The notes under the pieces are model-generated. The model was not told the origin of the DNA. It was given only the letters and a program-made list of their open reading frames with translations, and searched no databases. Source: Cymbomonas tetramitiformis (Eukaryota > Chlorophyta > Pyramimonadophyceae > Pyramimonadales > Pyramimonadaceae). From it: a stretch of DNA of 64,000 nt. Shown here one piece after another: positions 18,245 to 30,068 of this stretch (position 1 is the stretch's first letter; every line of letters begins with the position of its first letter). Location of the stretch: contig LGRX02012774.1 in the NCBI GenBank assembly GCA_001247695.2, forward strand, positions 1 through 64,000, in the 5' to 3' direction. Both the position numbers and the translations under genes were made by a program.

Positions 18245-18325
18245 CAAATAATCACTCGCCGAAACAGCCACCGACGCATGGTAACATAGCAGCCAACGGT
18301 TTAATCCACAACGTTTAGGGTCAGC

Positions 18326-18913
18326 ATGCACTTGCCGATACCGAAACTCGACGCCCCACTCGCGGAGATTTTGGTGTACGTCGATCGGCTGATCGAAGTG
18401 CACGCCGCGACCGCAACGCCCGATTTCTTCGCTTTCTTCGAATTGAGCCGCGTGCACACCTTAGACGAGCGCGTCAGAAAGCGCCGGTATCTATCGCGTT
18501 TGTTGCACCCGGACAGGCACGCGCGTAAATATACCGGCCCCGATATCGTCGAACGTTTGACAAGTGGCATGCAGCTCGTCAACGCTATTTTTGACAGATT
18601 GCCGAAGCCGTCCGTTGCGAAGGGGGTCGGTCGTGGAACGAAGCGTCGAGCGGAGCACGCAGCTTTTTGGGAGGACAGTCTGTTTGACTCCCACGACGAG
18701 GACGACGAATGCGACGATCCGTTGTATTTTATGCCAAGCGATTTTGATACGTTGAGTTCGACCGACGACGACGACGACGACAACGAAGAGGACGACGCCG
18801 AGCTGCACGGATCGCTGTATGCAAAACGCGGACAAAGACGGTCCCAACGCGTGCGACGTAAGTCCGAAAGTGACAGGGTCAGGACACGGTCTCACGCGCG
18901 GGTGCACGTATAG
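18326..18913 (+). CDS. J-domain protein with acidic tail
   Basis: A 195-residue protein. Residues 33-95 resemble a DnaJ J-domain: a helix, then a basic helix (VRKRRYLSRLL) leading into the HPD tripeptide at residues 61-63, then a third helix with VNAIFD. J-domains stimulate Hsp70 ATPase, so the protein may recruit host Hsp70 to replication or assembly. The second half is basic, then strongly acidic (a run of Asp near residue 150), then basic again, suggesting nucleic acid or histone contacts. The gene is plus-strand, downstream of 17852-18244. The HPD motif is clear but the rest of the J-domain is divergent. Confidence 0.72.
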   Translation: MHLPIPKLDAPLAEILVYVDRLIEVHAATATPDFFAFFELSRVHTLDERVRKRRYLSRLLHPDRHARKYTGPDIVERLTSGMQLVNAIFDRLPKPSVAKGVGRGTKRRAEHAAFWEDSLFDSHDEDDECDDPLYFMPSDFDTLSSTDDDDDDNEEDDAELHGSLYAKRGQRRSQRVRRKSESDRVRTRSHARVHV

Positions 18914-19256
18914 TTATAAAAAAAATAGGATAACGGTAGTTGTGGGGTGGTATACCGCAAAAAATGAGACGGTGAGCGCAGCGGTAAATAATACCTAGCG
19001 GTAAATTTCAGCGGCGGAAAAAACGCACGTTGTCAAACACAACTGCCTGGCAATATAGTATAAATGCACCAACAATGCCAACGCGTACAACGTCGCGACG
19101 TCTGCTCGCCGAGTGGGTTAACGGTTTTTTTCTCAAAGTAGCCCAGAGTGCGGCCAGAAAAATAAAACACTCAGACGCTTCGAAGCTGTGTAGATCGATT
19201 GTGTCAAGGTTGTTCGTTTGCGCATCTGACCGGTAGATATTTAACTATTTGTAATA
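18914..19256. other. Intergenic region upstream of the AT-rich multi-exon gene
   Basis: About 340 bases that contain a TATAAAT at 19059-19065, roughly 190 bases before ATG 19257, and a closer AT-rich GATATTTAAC at 19237-19246. A 53-codon ORF from ATG 19075 could be a leader peptide, but its composition is unremarkable and I do not call it. Confidence 0.4.
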
Positions 19257-22200
19257 ATGTCAGTCTTGACGCTCGGAGCATATTCAGATGTACAAGTGCC
19301 AAATTGTGTGAGACTTATCGATGGCGTGATCCGGGCTTATGAAGAGCACCCATATGATATACACGAATTCATTTTTAATGCGCTTTACGCTGTAAAAGAC
19401 GAGAGTTTCTTAGAACCTAAAGAAAGAGAAGACACCTTTTACACGGCAGGTCATGATTTTTTGAGGCAAGAACTAAGTGACCGATTATTGAAGACGTTGC
19501 AAAGCTATATGGGCAACCAAATTAATGGCACAGGTTATAATATACTTATAGGTTTTTTGCAAGGACCATCCCTGGACGCGCGGAGGAATGTTCACACAAA
19601 GTATTTAGAAAAAATACGTGAAGAAACGGAACGCATGTCCGAAGAAGAATCCAGAAATTTTATCAATACTCGCTCGCTACTGCATTATATACGCGTTAAC
19701 GACGCCCGTATATTTGTACCAGACGAAAACGAAAAGTACTCGGACTCTGTGCCAGCTCTTTTAGAAAGCTTTAAAAAGCATTTTGAACCCCAAAATTCAC
19801 CTAAAGAGTGTGATGAGTATACCCTTGCACAGAAACGGACGGCCGATTTAATACGTTATATATATAACATGCTGAAAACATATGAGATTTATGATAAACA
19901 CTCAGACTTCAAGAGAGCCATTTACGCGTACGTTAATAAACGACCGATTAAGCCTGAATTTTTCGACAATCACGATGAAGATAGTTTGGCCAATCCAACA
20001 ATACAGTTTTTTGCGTCTCAATATTATGTGGCGGAAGATAGAATCGCATTTCGTGAAAATGCAGCGGCACAACGTGGCGGGCCGCGCCGCAAACTCACCT
20101 TGCGAACAATCGCCGACCACTTAGGTGGTGACAAGGACGAGGACTCCGATATGGAAGATACGGGTGATCAAGATCACGAAAGCGACGACCTCTCCGACGA
20201 CGAGGACGAGGAAGAGGCATCGAACGAAAACTTTTTACGACTCGACATATCGGGTGTCGATACGTGCGCCATTAGTAAAAACGTATTGCTCGTATACGAT
20301 GACGTTGATGTTGCGCATGTGTTTAATCAACGCAAAACATGGAAATCACGGCTAAATGATATTTACACGTGTCACGAATATTGGGAAGGCAAGGTGATGT
20401 ACATTGAGGAAATACAAAAGGCTAAAGAAGAGATATTCGACATATACGAAACAAGCGGATTTGCTAAGCTCGACTCGCGTATTAATGATGCGCGTAAGGC
20501 GTATCGATATTATTTAGCTGTTTGCGATGAAATGTCTGACTTGTCACCTGATGACGAGCTCGTAGATTCCGATGCTGTCGCACAAAAATATATTTACGAT
20601 AAATACAAGAAGGATAAAACGGTGCAAGAGGAAACAAATCTCAAAAAATTTATCTATCACCAGGGCCAAGCGTACGATGTTATGTACAAGTTTATAGATA
20701 AGGAAGAGCACTTATCTAATAGGCGTAATTCAGATCCGCACGAAGTGTATCACCACGATGTAGATCAAGCGCTGTCGTTCGAACTACCACCAGATATTTG
20801 CGATAAACTTGCAGCTAGTTCACCGAAATTAATTAATGGTCACCAATTGATGACTATCGTGGACAAACACAAAGATGATTTTACGCTTTCCGCTTTAATC
20901 ACCGATACGACCATCGCGAATCCGGGAGCGATTATGACCGTAATAAAATGGCACGCCCGTAACATGGATCCACCTAGCAGCTTATTGTATTACAACAAAC
21001 TTAAACCCGCGTTCGTCGACGTAACTGCACTTTTGGATCGAGAATCGCGTTCAGAGTTGCGCATATCTGTTGGGAATTATCTTTCTCTATTGCCATGGAT
21101 TAAAACCGAAAAGGAATGGGACTGTCTCATCGACACTAAACATGACGAAACCCCAGATCCAGAATTTGTGCCTTCCACGTCCGAACTCACAAAAGATAAG
21201 TTGGGAACGTATGGCCAATTGCAGGTCAAAATGTTATTGGTGATGCTAAAACGTATTTTCGGTGACGACAAAACTTTTGCGCTATACGACATCGGTCACG
21301 GGGAAGGCGAATTTTTGTCTAACGTACGCGAATACGCCAAAAAGTTAGGAACTAAGATAAATGAATTGCACGGCGTCGAGTTTAACGATACCTACCGCGA
21401 AAGTTGCAGTAAACGTTTTAAATCGTATGCGCTGCAAGACGGGCAGGCACCCACGACAGACTACTTTTACGATAACGACCAAACACCATCGTACGTGAAA
21501 CTGGACTACGCAAAAGTTGATTCTGAATGGAAAATTGGTCCCCTTCTTGATTTGGACGCTGTTGATCCCATTACAGTCTGTTACATGTACGACACTTATT
21601 TTAATGTGCTCCGTTATGATAATAATCACAAAGAACTTTTAAAGGCGTTATGCGGATATGCAGATATTCTTCAAGTGTATTCTAAGAACGAAAGTGTGGA
21701 CGCGTTTGTCACTCATGTACCATTGCAGCAGCTGATACTATTTGACAATCCGACAGCTACGCCTAATGCAGTCTACAACGTAAAAAACGGTGTAGAGGTA
21801 GTGGAGCATATGCGAGCAAAGGGTTACAACATATTTTCGCTGTATCCAGTACGGTACGCCGACGGAGATACTCCGGAAGAAGGTTACGAGGATGTCGAAC
21901 ATGAAACTATCACTCTCTGTGTGAGAGACACAAGAACTACACAAGAACTACACGACGAGTTTATGAAGCTTGATTCTGAACGCGACAAATGGCAACTAAC
22001 GTGCGACTTGGCGCAGATTGACAAGATCGTCGGCAACGAAAAAATATACGACCTTTACAAATTGCAAATGCCAGAATTAAACAAACAGATTCTGGAATTT
22101 GATTTTGACGAACAAGCCACGTCTATTCTCGCTACTGCGATCAGTTCAGAAACTCTTGTTGATACACCTCGCCTAAATTATACACCGTACGTAACAGCAT

Positions 22201-23180
22201 CATCTTCGATTCGTGTTCTGGGGTACGATGCGACGTTTTGGCGTGATGACTTTGACAAAACATCGGATTTTACGTCGATTTTGGGAAAAAATGCAAATAT
22301 CCGAACGTTGTACAAATATTTACGCAAGCTGATAGAAATCGCGTACGATAACGCTAACAATGCGTGGACATCATCGGTCGACGTCTACGATGCAATGGTC
22401 GAGGTGTTCAAATTACAAATTGGACAGATGGATCTGCCTAAAATAATGAGTACCGATAAACGTTTGACCGACCGTAAGACATTTCAAGCATACTTCTATG
22501 CCCACCTACAAAAATTTTACGATAAAAACATCGACCCTATTGATATTAATACGATGTTTCAAATTGCTCAGTTTAAGACTGTGGACGAAATTTTCATCTA
22601 TCTTATTGACACGATCTGTGCAACAGCAAAAAAAGAACATCTCATGATCAAGCTTGATCACGACTGTATAACACGATACTTAGAATTACTTAAGCCACAA
22701 CTCTATTCCGACTTTGTCCATTTAATGTACGAAAGACCATCCGATTCAATTGCAGCGGCGTTGACGATGAACCACGGAATTGAAAAACCGGGAAAGACGA
22801 ATTCACACGCAGTTGCAAAACCAAAAAACTCACCTGTGTTAAAAAAAACTAAAACGGCACTTGCTCGCCTCATACAGGAACTAACTATTATTTGTTCCAG
22901 GAATAAAAAATTTATCACGCCACATCCATCCATAATAAAAGACCCGGACTTCATGAAAACCACCATTTTTAAAAATATTACTCAAGATTTAGATGAAGCC
23001 GCACGCAAAGAGCTCGAAGTTATGCATATGAACGTTATTCAAGCTGCATCTGTAAATAAAGCAGCAGCAAAAAATGCAGTAAATGCTCAAATTAAAGCAC
23101 AAAAGCTCCTAACCACAACGACGTCCGGTGGAAAAAAACGACTTGCGCTGAAACCCCTTTTACCGATTGCAGCAAATACG
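19257..23180 (+). CDS. Exon 1 of giant multidomain protein: methyltransferase-like region
   Basis: From ATG 19257 (Met-Ser-Val) the frame encodes 1308 residues up to a GTAAGC donor at 23181; unspliced it would stop at 23213 after ten further codons. The first 290 residues are helical and unrecognised. An acidic segment follows (about residues 288-325). Around residues 655-800 lies a Rossmann-type S-adenosylmethionine fold: D678-x-G-x-G-x-G (DIGHGEG) and a following acidic strand end (GVEF), in a layout resembling DOT1-type histone methyltransferases. Substrate is unknown. The rest is helical and ends in a basic tail. The gene is AT-rich with an unbiased codon use, unlike its GC-rich surroundings. 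Joining to exon 2 keeps the frame. Confidence 0.75.
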
Positions 23181-23413
23181 GTAAGCGTTTGTCTGCGCAA
23201 TCGCACAACCTAATACGGTGCTCATGTCAGGTGTATACCGGTAATGCAGGACGCGAATTTGGCGCTATCTTTTGCGACATTTGTACATTAACCTGCGAGA
23301 GAGTTAAACTTAATTTCGTAGCTTTTGCGCAATTTAAACCCCAATCGCCATTGTTTTTTGACACACACTCTTAGGTAGGTACACGCTAAGCTGGTCGAAT
23401 GCGTGCGTTGCAG
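23181..23413 (+). other. Intron, 233 bases
   Basis: GTAAGC donor and TTGCAG acceptor, phase 0 on both sides. It is the longest intron proposed here and the least certain, since a new gene starting at ATG 23399 is an alternative. Confidence 0.5.
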
Positions 23414-25895
23414 GCACAGCACGGCATCGAACGCGACGAACTGCAACCGACTAGCCCGTCGGATGCGTCAGATGAAGACATTACGGCCATGGTGAAAAAA
23501 CTGACGAAATTTATACAAGATAATTCAATATACAAGAGAAAAACCCCTTTACCCGATAAATACAGTCAAGTAAACCTACTTACACAAAAGACCGAAGTTT
23601 TCCTTGGCGAATTTTACACGGAAGGCGTGCTTGGACAGGTCAGAGAGCGGTTACAAAACATAAACAAGCACGTACAGGTAAGCTTTCCGTCACAATATAT
23701 ATATATATATATTTTACATTTTAAACCTATTTATACTAAGAGATACTGAGCTTTACAGGATTTAAAGGTGACGATGCACGACAAAGTGGCAGCGGCGGGA
23801 CGACAAATAGTAGAAACCCCTGGTACGAATCCCTGCGCGTATATCGATTTTTTTTTTCTTTTGCCGTATCGCGTACACCTCGGTGGCAACACTCACCGAG
23901 TTGCGCCTGCCGTATGTCAGCGGATGGCAATTGCATGTACCACGCCGTGCACTATGGTCTACATGGACGTTTTGACGAAGCCGAGGTAGCTGTGATGCGC
24001 ACAGCAACGGTCGTAGAGTTAACGGAGAATAAATTTGAGTACGAACCATTTTTTGCAACCAACCCTGGTGGATATGAAAACGAGATAAAAACTGTGCAAG
24101 CCGATGGGGGTTGGGGCAATGAATTTGCTCTTGCAGCGTTGGCTACTGCAATCGGGTGAGTTACTGGCATTTTTTTGACATTCTTCACTGTGCATACCAT
24201 ATACACGCGCGTGTGTTAACATCGGTGTTTACGCGTGCAGTATCAAGCTCATCGTATACACCGACTATGGTGATGAGCCACATGTGTACAACAGTCAGCT
24301 CTCTGATGACAAGGAGGTACATATTGGAAATTATGCACGTTTGCACTTTGAGGCGACTGCTGAGCAACCGAAAGCCGATGGAGCGCAACCGTCGTCAAGC
24401 ATCGCCAAATTCAAAAGACCAAAAAAACAACCATGGGAAGGACCGCGTGGAGCCTTAAAAAAATTACTAGATCAATCGCTATTCAAACCAGAAACCGAGG
24501 CGGGGGCTAAATTTTACGAAAAGGATGGTTTTTGGGCAAATTTTTTGCGTGCAAAAAAACCTGACCCACAACTTTTTGAACGGTGGAATAAAGAATACCC
24601 GCAGTACCGGTACGTGGTCCAGGAACCAGCGCAGCGGTATTTGAATGAAATAAATAAGGCCTTTGAAGATCACCAAACACAGGTGCGATTTGGCATTACG
24701 GTATTGAACCGCCTTTTTTATTTATTGCACACCACGCAAAACGTCTAAAATATGTTGTTCGTTTTGTGATCGCATTGACATGCTTGACGTGGATCGCACG
24801 TTGCAGCTCCAATCGGGATCAGCCACGGCACAGGCGACGACACTCCTTACGAGAGATGATGATGATGATGATGGTAGGCCGTTGAGCCGGTTAGGACAAA
24901 AGGTAAGTTTTAATGGATGCTCATATCTACGAAAAAGTTATACGCACGCTTTGTTAAATTTATACTCTTTAATCCCCATTACGAACAGCTCTATTTATCG
25001 TTGCACCTGAAACTGTTGCACAAGGTAAGATTAGCAAAACCCAATGTTTTAGAACGAATGGTGCGTACTTCTTTGATGATCGCGTTGTTCGGAGAGTTGA
25101 TATTTTTGAAAAGTTTCGTTTACTATCGCATGCAAAACTGTTTTACAGGTTACAGCTAGAATTAAAGCGAATGGTAATGAAGGAGTTTCCTCTGGTGTGG
25201 CTAAGCTTTGGAATGGTGCACATGAAGGTGACCAAGTAAAGTCATTAAATAAAAAAATAATATATAATCGTGATCAGTTGCAAAGATGGCTAAAAGCGGG
25301 TGCAATAAATGACGAAACGATCGATGCGGTAAAAAATTTGATTGCAACAACCCAAAAAGCAGAATTTGTATCAGAACTTCATAAAAATAAAGAACGCTGG
25401 TTTAAAAAGGAAGCGTCGGTTGGTAAAAGGTCAGGAAGAATGCATGATCCAGCTATACATGTTGAAAAATACGGCATTTTACTGATTGAATTAAACGCTC
25501 AAGATCCGAGCGTAAAAAAATCAGTGGAAATTGATCTGGGCGAGAGTCGAAGACAAACCCCGACCGACAGTGCTCCAGTTCAAAACGACGATGAGATGCC
25601 CGAGGCCTTGTTCTTGGAATTATCATCCTCCGAAGTCGACGAGTCTGAAGAGGAATTTGGTGCGGATGGCAACGCCGATGACTTGATGGAAATTCAACCC
25701 GATCCACCTGCATCACAAAACAATGTGCGTATTGAGGAAATTAAACCAGTTATATTCAATGATGTCGAGTTTGCCGAGATTGACGAGTTTGACTACGAAG
25801 GGTATTACGATCTGTGTTGCAGGACAGCTGAATATATACACCATATCAACACTATACGTGATCGTGGTGATGCAACAAACCCCATTACATTTTAG
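23414..25895 (+). CDS. Exons 2-8 of giant multidomain protein: OTU cysteine protease region
   Basis: Seven further exons, 23414-23677, 23759-23822, 23921-24155, 24241-24682, 24807-24902, 24989-25024 and 25149-25895, join in frame and add about 627 residues. With exon 1 the protein is about 1935 residues. Exon 4 begins with the OTU catalytic motif D-G-N-C followed by aromatic-H-A. The remaining OTU strands follow in exon 5 (IKLIVY and a candidate catalytic His in ARLHFE). OTU enzymes remove ubiquitin or ubiquitin-like chains. The last exon is coiled and acidic. Exon 7 is only 36 bases. If exon 1 is a separate gene, ATG 23399 could start this one. The joins rest on phase and consensus only. Confidence 0.7.
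23678..23758 (+). other. Intron, 81 bases
   Basis: GTAAGC donor, TTACAG acceptor, phase 0. It contains a TA-rich tract and TACTAAG, which fits a branch site. Confidence 0.75.
23823..23920 (+). other. Intron, 98 bases
   Basis: GTACGA donor and GTCAG acceptor, phase 1, with a long T-run inside. Removal places the D-G-N-C motif in frame with the preceding exon. A shorter choice (23839-23900) is also frame-compatible. Confidence 0.55.
24156..24240 (+). other. Intron, 85 bases
   Basis: GTGAGT donor, GTGCAG acceptor, phase 2. It splits the OTU domain between an alpha-helix and the IKLIVY strand; removal restores a continuous fold. GTTAAC inside fits a branch site. Confidence 0.8.
24683..24806 (+). 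other. Intron, 124 bases
   Basis: GTGCGA donor, TTGCAG acceptor, phase 0. Without splicing, the frame stops at 24748. Confidence 0.6.
24903..24988 (+). other. Intron, 86 bases
   Basis: GTAAGT donor, GAACAG acceptor, phase 0. It precedes a 36-base micro-exon. Confidence 0.65.
25025..25148 (+). other. Intron, 124 bases
   Basis: GTAAGA donor, TTTTACAG acceptor, phase 0, between the 36-base micro-exon and the last exon. Confidence 0.7.
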
Positions 25896-25950
25896 GACCA
25901 GGCGTGAAATTGGCGACGAACGATGTATGCATAAACAGACGCGCAACCGA

Positions 25951-25968
25951 TATATATATGTATATATA
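25951..25968 (+). promoter_or_regulatory. (TA)n promoter element
   Basis: TATATATATG-TATATATA about 45 bases upstream of ATG 26009. Confidence 0.5.
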
Positions 25969-26008
25969 CATGTACAGTGCGTGTGGCAAGATACAATCCT
26001 AAGAAATC

Positions 26009-26308
26009 ATGTCTGTCTCGGTAATACCAAACGCCATGAGCAATGTCACTTTTAGCATGGTTAAACGGGAAAACCGTGATTTTGCAATCACGTATGACGA
26101 CCTTGTGAAATGCCTTAAAACTAATCCAGGGTATACGTTACTAAATTTTGGCATTGTCGAAGAGCACAAAATCAAGGGCAATCATGACATGCAACAGGTG
26201 TGTAAGCAACAGATTCTTACGCTTACAAAGAACATGAGTCACAATCCGGAAGTTTTTCAGTTGCTTATCAAGGAATGGAATGATTTCCTTACCTATTTCG
26301 AAAAGTAA
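26009..26308 (+). CDS. Unknown protein, 99 aa
   Basis: An AT-rich 99-residue frame starting Met-Ser-Val-Ser-Val at ATG 26009, with a (TA)n promoter element about 45 bases upstream. The protein looks mostly helical in its second half and has no signal peptide or membrane segment. It is not recognised. It follows the multi-exon gene and converges on the DNA polymerase gene, with AATAAATAAATAAG in the spacer at about 26368-26380. Confidence 0.7.
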   Translation: MSVSVIPNAMSNVTFSMVKRENRDFAITYDDLVKCLKTNPGYTLLNFGIVEEHKIKGNHDMQQVCKQQILTLTKNMSHNPEVFQLLIKEWNDFLTYFEK

Positions 26309-26405
26309 TGCTGCACGATAAAAGAGTAAACTGACGTACGACGTTTGTTATAGAATGACATATGCAAAATAAATAAATAAGACATTATTACACGTGTAGC
26401 GTCAT

Positions 26406-29400
26406 TCACCATTCCACCGCGGCGAACCGCGCCCGCGCCTCCCGCAGATCGTTTTGCGTTTTTATGCGCCTGTAGAACAACGCGCAGTCGCGGTTCGCGC
26501 AGATCACCTCGTGCAGCACGGACCGCTGGCACCGCTGACACTCCGCCGTGTGCGCGTGGTGCGCCACGGCCAGCGCGTCGATCTCCAGCATGGACTGAAC
26601 GTAGAGCGATTGCGCGTCGACGCGGCAGTGCGCGCACAGCCCCGCGTCCCGGTCCGCGTCCGACAGCGTCGTGCGGCACCCCGCGCAGGCTTTCACCACC
26701 CGCGCGAAACGCGATATGCCGGCGGCGTGTTCGACGGACCTCGTCAGGCGCTGCGGCGCCGAGCCCATCGTGTGCGGACCGGAGAAGAGCGCCCGTTCCA
26801 CGTTGGGCAGGATCGCGGCGTAGATGCGGGTCAGAGGCAGCTTCAGATGGTGTTCGAGGTAGTGCCGGTGATCGATCGGCAGCCCCCTTTCCACGACGCG
26901 CACCGGGTCCTCCGCGAGCTCGTAGGTTTTGCTTGTCTTGTGCCCACGCAGTATCACGTACGGCACGCGATCGCCAACGCGAGGCGCGGTGGCCGCGTGG
27001 CGCCTTCGACGCTTGGCCGCCAGCTCCACGTGCGCGGCGCGAGTGGCGTACTCCGACACCTCGCGCGTCAGTCCCTTGGTGATGACCAGCTCGGAGATGT
27101 CCACACGTCCCGTGAGCAACTCCTCGATGCGCCCCTTCACGTACTCCACGCTCCCGGGCACGTCGCGAAGCACCAGCACCCTCCGGAGCACCCCGGCGAT
27201 GGTGTTGCGCGCGAAAGCGCAGTTGTCGCGGCGAACTGTCTCGATGCCTTTCGTGTCCAGCTTGTCGTGCCTGTCCGCGCGAGTCCACAACAGCCCGGCG
27301 TAACGCTTCTTGCCCATCAGGAGGTACGGGTGGTACACTTTCTCAAATTCGAGCTGCACCGGGGCCGGAAAGAGCGCCGTGACCTGATCCGCCGCGAGCG
27401 CGCCCAGGCGCATGGCCTCCGCCACGTCCGCGCAACCGAAGCGGACCATCACGGAGTCGGTGTCGCCGTACACCACGTCCGCGTCGTGGGGGTAACCGTT
27501 CGCCACCGTGTACTCGCGCAACACGAAGCTCCGCGTCTCGTCGATCATTCGCCTGCCGAAGGCGGTGGTGCTCGCCGAGATGGCCAGGCACGGCAGCTTG
27601 CCGACCGTCGCGCCGGTGAACCCGTACACCGAGTGGGCGCTTAGCTTGAGCGCGAGCTGACGGCCCTCCAGAACTCCGCGCATCATCGGATCGTCCGTGG
27701 TTTTGATCAGGGCGCGAGCGCGCTTGCGCGCGCTCAGCAGGTCGTCGAGGATCGCGGGAAGCAGCCCGCGACGCACTTCCGGTTTGACGAAGCAGTCGCC
27801 CGTCGGCGTCAGGGTGAGCTCCGTCTCGGCGTACTCCGCTCGCCGATCCGCGGGCACGAGCGTCGTGTAACACAGGTTGTGCGCCCGCATGATGGAAGGG
27901 TACAGCGAGGCGAAATCCAGGGTCGCGATCGGTACCTCGTAATACCCGGCTTTCGCGTCCAGCACCGTGGCGCCCTCGTAGGCGACGCCCCCGTCGCCGA
28001 CGACGGCCTCGTCGCGCGCGTGCGTCGGGAGCAGCAGCCCCTCGCGACCGGCGCGACGCAGCAGCTGTGAAAACACTTTCACGCTCTGGCCGCGGTGCAA
28101 AAGGTAGCTGAGCGGCACGCCGGTGACCCGCGCCATCTCGGTCAGGTTGTAAATGAGCATAAGCTTGCGCATCAGGCGCACGGGCAGCTGCGCGTCCTTG
28201 AGGCAGTAGGCCGCGAGGCGCTGGCGCGTGTTGCGGTCGCCGCGGTGCAGTTTGGCGATCATGCTGTGATGCACGTCCTGCGCGCACGACCGCGCCCGTC
28301 ACGTCACGCCGGGCCCAAACGTACGGACGAAAATACGAACGCGGGCGCGCACCTCTTTACGCTCCCCGAGGAATCTCTCGGACACGTAATTGAGCGTGTA
28401 GCTGGACAGCTTGTGATCGGTCTGTATGGATTGCATGACGTCCAGCACGACGCGCCCGTCGATCACGGCCCGCATGTTTTTGCGCGTGCCCTGCGCTTTG
28501 GACGAAAAGGTCATCTCTTTGCTCTCCGCCTTCTTACGCCTAACGCGCCCGAAATAGGGAAACTCGATCACGCCGAGCGCCTCGGCGCGCCTCATAAGGT
28601 AATCTATGTCAAAATTTTGCACGTTGTACCCGATGATCAGATCGGGATCGGCCGCGACGAGGTCGGAGGACCAACGACGCAGCAGCTGGCGCTCGTCGTC
28701 GCACGCTATCACCTCGGCGTCCGCGAGGCGCCCGCAATCTCCAAGCGTGTACACACGGCGCCACTCCGCCGCGATCGGTTCCACGACCATCTCCACAGCG
28801 ATCTGTATGACCGGGTCGGAGCTGGGGCATGGAAAGTGACCCTCCTCCGCGCAACATTCGATGTCAAAGCTGAAAACGCGCAACGGTGCGACGCCGTCGT
28901 AGGGCGCGAACTCCGGGTCGTGGGCGACGAGCTGCGCGTAGTCGATGTCGAATTCGATCTGACAGCGCGTGTCGCGCTTCTCCGACCGGCGCGGTGCGTA
29001 GCTTTCCGCCGGCGCGGTGAGCCAGCTGCATCCGACCATGCCAACGTCCACCATGTACCGCAGCGTGTAATCGACGTCCGCCTCGTACAGCTCGAACGGC
29101 GCGGTCAAACCCAGACATTTGAACCGCTCGCAGCGCGACAGCGCCTTGCGACAGGCGGTGATGTGACACGGACGCCGCAGCGTGACCCTAAAATACGGCT
29201 GCGTGAACTCCGCGCGCGAGTGGTACATCACGTCACGTCGGGGCATCGCCTTGACCTCCAGCACTCGCCGGGCGCTGTCGTCGTTGCGCGTTTCGTCCGC
29301 CACCGCCACGTCCAGGACGTCGCAAAACCGCGCCATCGCCTCGGGACCGCTCAGGGTCTGCCACTGTGGAGTGGTGCACCACAGATGCGGATGGAAACCG

Positions 29401-29606
29401 TGCACGTGCGCGCACACGCTGGCTGAATTTTGCGTGACGCCGAACACGCGCAGCACGGGCACCACGCCCCCGACCGTCATGGCCACCCGCACGGGACGCG
29501 TGTGCGCCGGCGCGTCCGACTCTTCCACGCTAGTTTGCATAAAAGTCACCGCGCATCGCGGGTCCGCCGTGTCGTCGCCGATCGACCGTTTCCAGGATCG
29601 ACTCAT
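26406..29606 (-). CDS. polB: DNA polymerase family B, delta-like, with one intron
   Basis: Two frames, 29606-28353 and 28277-26406, join in phase across a 75-base intron to give about 1041 residues, close to the 1000-1100 of eukaryotic delta polymerases. Visible in order: exonuclease motifs I (D248, E250), II (near N330 and D333) and III (Y442, D446); polymerase motif A (DFASLYPSI, from 539), motif B (K629 before YG), motif C (YGDTDS, Asp 690 and 692) and KKRYAG. The C-terminus has two four-Cys clusters as in Pol delta, the second (C-x2-C, C-x4-C) usually holding an iron-sulfur cluster and binding accessory subunits. This is the replicative polymerase with proofreading. It shares a 50-base divergent spacer with the gene at 29657. 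Confidence 0.95.
28278..28352 (-). other. Intron in DNA polymerase gene, 75 bases
   Basis: Read on the minus strand it begins GTGCGC and ends GCGCAG, phase 0. It lies just before exonuclease motif III. Its length is a multiple of three but it contains an in-frame TGA, so it must be removed. Delta-polymerase sequence runs unbroken across the join. Confidence 0.92.
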
Positions 29607-29632
29607 CCTGTATAGATACGCGCACTACCGTG

Positions 29633-29638
29633 TATAAA
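29633..29638 (+). promoter_or_regulatory. TATA box in divergent spacer
   Basis: TATAAA about 19 bases upstream of ATG 29657, in the 50-base spacer shared with the polymerase start at 29606. Confidence 0.45.
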
Positions 29639-29656
29639 GACCCCGGCGATAACAGA

Positions 29657-29992
29657 ATGAGTTCGGCGGTCTATTCAGCACAGAATATTGTGGACGAGTT
29701 TTTGAAGATAGTAACTAAGCATGTTGCTGTGCTTGATGAGGTTCAGACCCAAGTGCGCGCCGAGTTAAAAACACACCTTACATCGCTTGGTGTAACGGAT
29801 GATATCAAAATTGCGGATACCGTTGGTGAAATAATTAGAACATTCGTTAAGGAATATAAACTAAAAATAGAGGACTCTATTGACATCCACGGCAAAACGT
29901 CAGACAAGATTAATGAGCTGAAAGATGCGATGCAAAAGCTCGGCGATAGTATAGATACCTTGTGTGGAGAAATGACATGCGCTTCCGAATAG
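29657..29992 (+). CDS. Coiled-coil protein, 111 aa
   Basis: A 111-residue AT-rich frame (start Met-Ser-Ser-Ala-Val) that is almost entirely helical with a heptad-like pattern, especially residues 70-105 (DKINELKDAMQKLGDSID). No membrane segment. It resembles in size and style the next gene (30069-30329), and the pair may be related or form a complex; this is inference. It is divergent from the DNA polymerase gene. Confidence 0.7.
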   Translation: MSSAVYSAQNIVDEFLKIVTKHVAVLDEVQTQVRAELKTHLTSLGVTDDIKIADTVGEIIRTFVKEYKLKIEDSIDIHGKTSDKINELKDAMQKLGDSIDTLCGEMTCASE

Positions 29993-30068
29993 ACTCCAAT
30001 AACCTAACGCGGACACGAATTAGCGCATCACGTTTGGCCAGGTTTAAGTTGTCCAGACGCTCGCCACG

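Noticed and set aside
26293..28302. Further long frames overlapping the polymerase in both strands
   Set aside because: Arg/Ala-rich shadows caused by the high GC content; the polymerase motifs fix the real frame.
26406..29606. Two separate DNA polymerase genes
   Set aside because: The two frames meet at conserved delta-polymerase sequence and are separated by a GT-CAG intron in phase 0, so one spliced gene explains both.
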